Shown here in pieces: positions 59,330 through 64,000 of a stretch of 64,000 nucleotides of DNA. The stretch comes from Gerris lacustris (lineage: Eukaryota; Arthropoda; Insecta; Hemiptera; Gerridae): positions 32,899,307-32,963,306 of the forward strand of contig OX578286.1 of the NCBI GenBank assembly GCA_951217055.1, given 5' to 3'. The stretch's first letter is position 1, and each line of letters begins with the position of its first letter. The position numbers and the translations under genes are program-made. Under the pieces are notes generated by a model. That model had not been told where the DNA came from and ran no database searches. It was given only the letters and a program-made list of their open reading frames with translations.

Positions 59330-60270
59330 TGTTTGTACCTAGCAAGAGTTAAAAGAAAATCATTATTTGTAACATTAAAGCAAGCGTCTTACTATAAATA
59401 TATATTGAATATAAGAAAAAAGTTGATCATGATGATTTTATAGTTAAAGAGTATGTTTGTTAAAGGATGTTGGATTGAAATAGGACTGATTTCTACCAAC
59501 CCGGCCTACTAATTTAAAATATTATAACATATATCTCTTCCTCACTCTAAAGCTTCTGCTTGAATCCGGTTGAAATTTTACATGCCTGTTTCAATTTTAC
59601 TTATGTGTAATAAGTTTTATTAAAATCGTTATACTTTAGAACGGAAGATATCGGTAAAAACGTTTTTTTCTTTATTTTAACGTTTGGGTCCACTTTAATG
59701 AATTTAGCGATCTTTATTACTTCATAACAGTGTCGGTGTTCGTTTTACTAAAAACAATATTTTAAAAAAATGTTTGTCACATTAAATAGATGAAGTTAGA
59801 TTTTTTTCTTGGATTAAATTCGCAGTATTATAATTATATCACTAATATATTGAAATAAGCGTCAGCACAGATCATTTTTACTTTTAACAAGACCGTGATT
59901 ATATTTTCGATATTTACAAAAACCAAGTGACATTTTGGCATATAACAAAAATAAACAAGTCAAGTAACAGGCTTCCATAATAACATTTTTCCCCGTCTTT
60001 TTTAAGCTTACGTTTACGAGAGCGTTGCGCGTGAACGCTTGGGCGGATAACGTTTTTCAACGAACTCAGCCTGGGCATTGGTAAAATGAACATGTGTACC
60101 AAATTTCAACTAACTCGGTGAGCTTTTACTCAAGTTATCGACATTGGTACATTTCGTGAGGAATTTTGCGTGACGGTGATTTTGTGACGGTTATTTTGTG
60201 ACGGTGATTTTGGTCGTTTTTTTTTTTATTCACTCCCGGGCTCCAGAACATAAGGAACTTCGTTCCAAAA
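59330..60270 (+). repeat. Family C repeat, 5' truncated
   Basis: Starts within the body and ends GGAACTTCGTTCC at about 60267. Contains the GTTTACGAGAGCGTTGC and TTTTGTGACGGT blocks. Confidence 0.7.
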
Positions 60271-60274
60271 AATA

Positions 60275-62720
60275 AAAAATAAAGATAAATCAGCTAATTT
60301 CTGCACCAGACGACCATTAATTGTGTTCAGAATACACTAAAAAAAAGTTAAATAAGAGTGTCCGCTCTTCTAATAATCCACTTTGGCATATTTGGCACAA
60401 ATGAGAGACAAAACCAAGCTATTTATACGAACTAGAATCAAGTTGGATAAATCCGTAAGACATTGAATGGTAATAATTGAATAGACAAGTATAGATGCTT
60501 TGCCGTATCGTAATATATTTGAAAAAGTTTCATAAAAGTTAAAGCATATCGGTGGGTTAAAAGTAAGTCAAAGGTTAGTTAGAGACAAATATGTGATCCA
60601 AGAGAGTTTTGAAGCAAAATTATTAAAAAAACATTTTAGATTTCGTCAGCTTCTTTAGTAAATGATCAGCTGATAACAAACTTGTTTAAGCTACTATTAC
60701 CCAAAGGACGTAAAAGCATCACTACTAAAATAACCAAGAAGCAAATCGAATCAGTGGATGAGAATGGATTAAGTGCAGAAAATTACCGGACCACATTATG
60801 TTATTGTAATTAAGACTACAAAAAAAGTTGTACCAAGAAAGCTTAAAATCTAAAAATATTACTTATTAATGAATCAAGTAAATTTACCTTAATATTCCGA
60901 AGAAACAAACCCATTTGTGTTTTAAAAACGCGATCACGATCAGAAACGAAGTACTCGAACTCACTAAAGTCACAAAAGGAAAAACAAAATGGACACCCAG
61001 CTAATCCAAAGAAGAAAAAAAAAATAATACTTAAAACTATGCCTAATTATATTATGTAATTTTTATTAATTAATAATTTTAATTATATTATTATAATTAA
61101 ATTAAATTATTTAATTAAAATTATAATTATAATAAAAGAAAAATAATTAAATAAAAGAACATAATTATTATTTTCTAAACAAAGATCTCCAATCGTTATA
61201 TATTTTTGTTATATAAGAAAAAAATAATCAAATATCATAAATTAATAATCTAATACTATAATAATTAAAAATCAAATTTAGTTAGTCTTTTTTAAAATTT
61301 TGGAAACATCTGTGAAAAAAAGTATATAACCGTCAGAAATAAATAATTTTTGATGAAGTCTAATTAGGTCGGCCATATTTGTTTTATAGATTTACATAAC
61401 CGTCTGAAATAAATAGTTTTTCATGAAGTCTAATTTGATCGGCCATCTTTGTATTGCAGATTTATTTGATTCTTATAATTATTCCCTTTTTTAAAACTAT
61501 ACTTTTGTTCTCTATACTCTATTTTACATTTTTTCGTTTCCTTCTTAAAATGAAAAAAAATCTCATTTTTAAAAACATACGCATAGTTTAAAAGATTACC
61601 TCAATCGGTTCAAAGTTTTGGTTTAACATAATTTTTAATTTGGTATGTTTTAAATGGAATGTTCCAAGAGTAAAAAGTCTATATAAATTAGATAATTTCT
61701 TATTTTATATCCGTTAAAATCCTCCATTATAAATGTTAAGGTTGTGTATTAAAAAAAAACAGATTTTTTTTTTTTATAGCATATTCTTAGAATTCCATGA
61801 CATATATCTCACATTACACACAACAGTGAAACATTATAACATATTAACAGTCTTTTTTGAGTGACAAAGAAAGTTAAGTGAGACGATAGGTGATATATTG
61901 TGACTTATTTTTCTACCTCAAGGTCAGCTTTGCTCGGGGGAATCTAATTCACACAATGGTTAGATTATCTTTGTTTAGACAGTACACACTGAGATTTAAG
62001 AGTCCTTAACCTAGACCTAGAACTTCTTTACCTTCAGTCTCAGTCGTCCGCTTGTTTCCGTCCAAGTCAGTGCACTCTCTCCCTTTTTGCATCTCTTTAT
62101 CCGGCATTTTATAAATAAATATTATTATTTCTTGTTGTGCTATTGCGTTATCGATAGAATCAACGGAATTATAATCATATAATATATTGTAGTAGTATAA
62201 TAGTGCTTTTAGTATATTTACGTAACGATGAACTGTAAAATAAATTCACTTATTTTTTTTAAGCAAATGTATTTTTTTAAATTCTATGTAGGATTTTTGT
62301 TTTCTCCAAATGACAAAAGTGAGAATATAATGTATATTATAAACTTCATGCAAACGTTTGCTTTCGAATTGGATCATTATTGTAACAAGGTAAATATTTG
62401 TAACTTATTTAAATTGAAAATATTTTCAACATATTATTATTACTACGTTTCCATAATGTTTAAATATAGATTGAATACGGGTAGAATACAGTTTTTGGAT
62501 CCTAAGTGTCCATGGAAACCTAGATTCAAAACTGATTAAGTACGTTCCCGATCCCGATACAATTCACTAAATTCTGGGATCGTAATTCTGGATTATGCTG
62601 GATCTTAGTTGCATGTGCATGGAAACACTTAACTCGATCCTGACATGCGCAGAGCGTGGTTGTGAGCGAACCTAGAGTATTTCTGTAGAAACTGTAGTCA
62701 AATCTGTCAAAATACGTAAT
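60275..62720. other. AT-rich DNA without recognised gene
   Basis: A 71-bp tandem duplication (ATAACCGTCAGAAATAAATA ...) at 61325-61470 is the main feature. The open frame at 62228-62539 shows no domain and no coding-like composition. No splice pair is supported. Confidence 0.45.
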
Positions 62721-62721
62721 A

Positions 62722-62832
62722 AAAAGCATGGTTATAGAAGGTGAAGGTTACAAAATTAATTATAACCTAAAATAAACGAAATAAAAAACTTGGTTATAAA
62801 AGGTGAAGGTTACAAAATTATTTATAACCTTT
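62722..62832 (+). repeat. Tandem duplication of about 57 bp
   Basis: GGTTATAGAAGGTGAAGGTT ACAAAATTAATTATAACCT is repeated as GGTTATAAAAGGTGAAGGTT ACAAAATTATTTATAACCT. Confidence 0.8.
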
Positions 62833-63199
62833 AGCAAAAACCAAGAAAAAGTTTTTTTTTATTTCGTTTTGAATACGGATTCAATACTACTTATGGAAAC
62901 ACCAACTTTTTTAATCCCAAATTAGGATTCAATCCGTATTTAAACATCGTGGAAACGTAGTATTTAGGTAAGAAAGTTATATATTAGTTTGAGTAGGAAG
63001 AGATCAAGATAGTGATAAGGGTTAAGAAGAATATGAAGCTGCGATTATGAGTATGAGTAGTAGTAGTTGTTTAAAGACCTTTCGTTATCGGGTCGTTTGC
63101 CGACAAAGCAGAACCGCGCTTCGTCGTCCGTTCCTCGCAGCTATTTGCTTCCCCTTTTTTCTTTACTAGAAATAACTTTGACTATAACTATCAAGACAA

Positions 63200-63365
63200 A
63201 GGGATGTTTAGTCCAATGTACTTTGGGACAAAGGAATATCACACTTTGTAGGTATAAGGGGAATAACAGTCTAAAGAAGAACATTACGTACACCTTCTTT
63301 GGATTGCTACTCCCCTTTGTTTTTTTATAAGGGAAGTAACAATCTAAAGAAGTGTCTGAATTTGA
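63200..63365 (+). repeat. Family F element, single-unit copy
   Basis: AAGACAAAGGGATGTTTAGT terminus, one palindromic unit, and the AGTAACAATCTAAAGAAGTG end. The same structure as 36828-37082. Confidence 0.75.
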
Positions 63366-63476
63366 TTTGCATACTACTGAATAAATCCTAAATTAATACT
63401 AGGTATAAATGTGAAATCATATATAATATAATTTTAGTGTGGAATATATATAGTCAGGGTGCCCATAGGCAAAAAA

Positions 63477-64000
63477 GTAACTTGTACATACTCTTTCCAA
63501 ACCTTTTTGTATGGCTTGTTTAGGCAAAGTCTGACACCGTTTTCCTCTGTGACTTTTTTTAGTTTTGGGGCGTTTTTTTTTTATTTGAACTCTTAAATTT
63601 TGACGCGTCAGACTAGAAAATAGGAAAAAGTTCTGCGTCAGACAATATTAAAATGTTGAGTTACAGGGTTCAAATAATGTATCTTGATAAAATCAGCTGG
63701 TTATTAATCATTAATTAATATTAGTTCATATTAATTAATATCCATTATTATTAATTAATATCATTAATTAATAACTGCCTGATTTTCTCAAGATACATTA
63801 TTTGAACCCTATAAATCAACATTTTAATATTGTCTGACACAGAACTTTTTCCGATTTTCTAGTCTGACGCGTCAAAATTTTAGGGTTCAAATAAAAAAAA
63901 AAACGCCCCAAAACTAAAAAAAAGTCACAGAGGAAAACGGTGTCAGATTTGGCCTAAACAAGCCATACAAAAAGGTTTGGAAAGAGTATGTACAAGTTAC
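63477..64000. mobile_element. Long palindrome cut by the window end
   Basis: Arms of about 240 bp (GTAACTTGTACATACTCTTT on the left, its complement ending at 64000) are near-perfect. They surround an AT-rich centre of TTAATTAATATTA repeats near 63738. The left arm may extend to GGGTGCCCATAGGCAAAAAA at 63456, so the element probably continues beyond the window. Confidence 0.8.

Noticed and set aside
62228..62539. 103-residue plus-strand frame with an ATG
   Set aside because: AT-driven composition (Phe, Lys, Asn, Tyr), no domain and no supporting splice or promoter signal.

Overview
This is eukaryotic nuclear DNA, most likely from an arthropod and probably an insect. It is very AT-rich and has no bacterial-style gene layout. 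It does carry spliced-exon signatures, jockey-type and other non-LTR retrotransposon fragments, foldback and TIR elements (MITEs), long (TA)n tracts and several minisatellites. The insect assignment is an inference from the transposon types, and I cannot name the species. Almost every long open frame in the window is a by-product of repeats.

Host genes. The best support is for two minus-strand exons. One (27037-27444) has an acceptor, a start codon, a signal-anchor-like hydrophobic stretch and a consensus donor. The other (4959-5079) is a 121-bp internal exon with consensus splice sites. The first ends in phase 1 and the second is open in the frame this requires, so they may belong to one gene whose roughly 22-kb intron is filled with mobile DNA. 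I do not recognise the protein. A weaker plus-strand terminal-exon candidate lies at 16168-16405.

Mobile DNA from left to right. 0-5 kb: hairpins, a possible FLYWCH/MULE-type gene fragment and family A and C repeats. 5-9 kb: G-run family D, a foldback MITE, a LINE C-terminus and family E. 9-11 kb: a three-layer nest in which a jockey copy is split by a palindromic element with a 3-bp target duplication, which is itself split by a LINE 3' end with an (ATT)n tail. 11.6-14 kb: families C and D, nested. 14.8-15.5 kb: a palindromic minisatellite. 17.7-18.3 kb: jockey RT. 18.5-19.1 kb: an inverted pair of ribozyme-bearing units. 20-24.5 kb: two further decayed LINE ends. 27.5-28.5 kb: an 83-bp tandem repeat. 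30.5-31.5 kb: a TAA-flanked Harbinger-like element. 35.5-36 kb: a single ribozyme-bearing unit set in (TA)n. 37.4-38.6 kb: a 72-bp palindromic array. 39.7-40.7 kb: a 1-kb foldback. 41.3-43.3 kb: a 2-kb TIR element. 45.7-46.5 and 56.6-57.4 kb: an element with a 5S rRNA-like internal promoter box. 53.5-56.5 kb: a hAT element with an exact 8-bp duplication that carries a 62-bp minisatellite. 63.5-64 kb: a palindrome cut by the window edge.

The most notable finding is a complete hammerhead ribozyme core, identical over 43 nt in two copies of a roughly 300-bp unit tied to (TA)n tracts (35525-35823 and 18528-18806, ribozyme on the minus strand). It resembles Penelope-like-element terminal repeats or metazoan retrozymes. 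Its unusual point is a 6-nt self-complementary stem I, too short to close on itself. Hammerheads in retroelements are known; whether this family and its geometry are new cannot be decided from the sequence alone.
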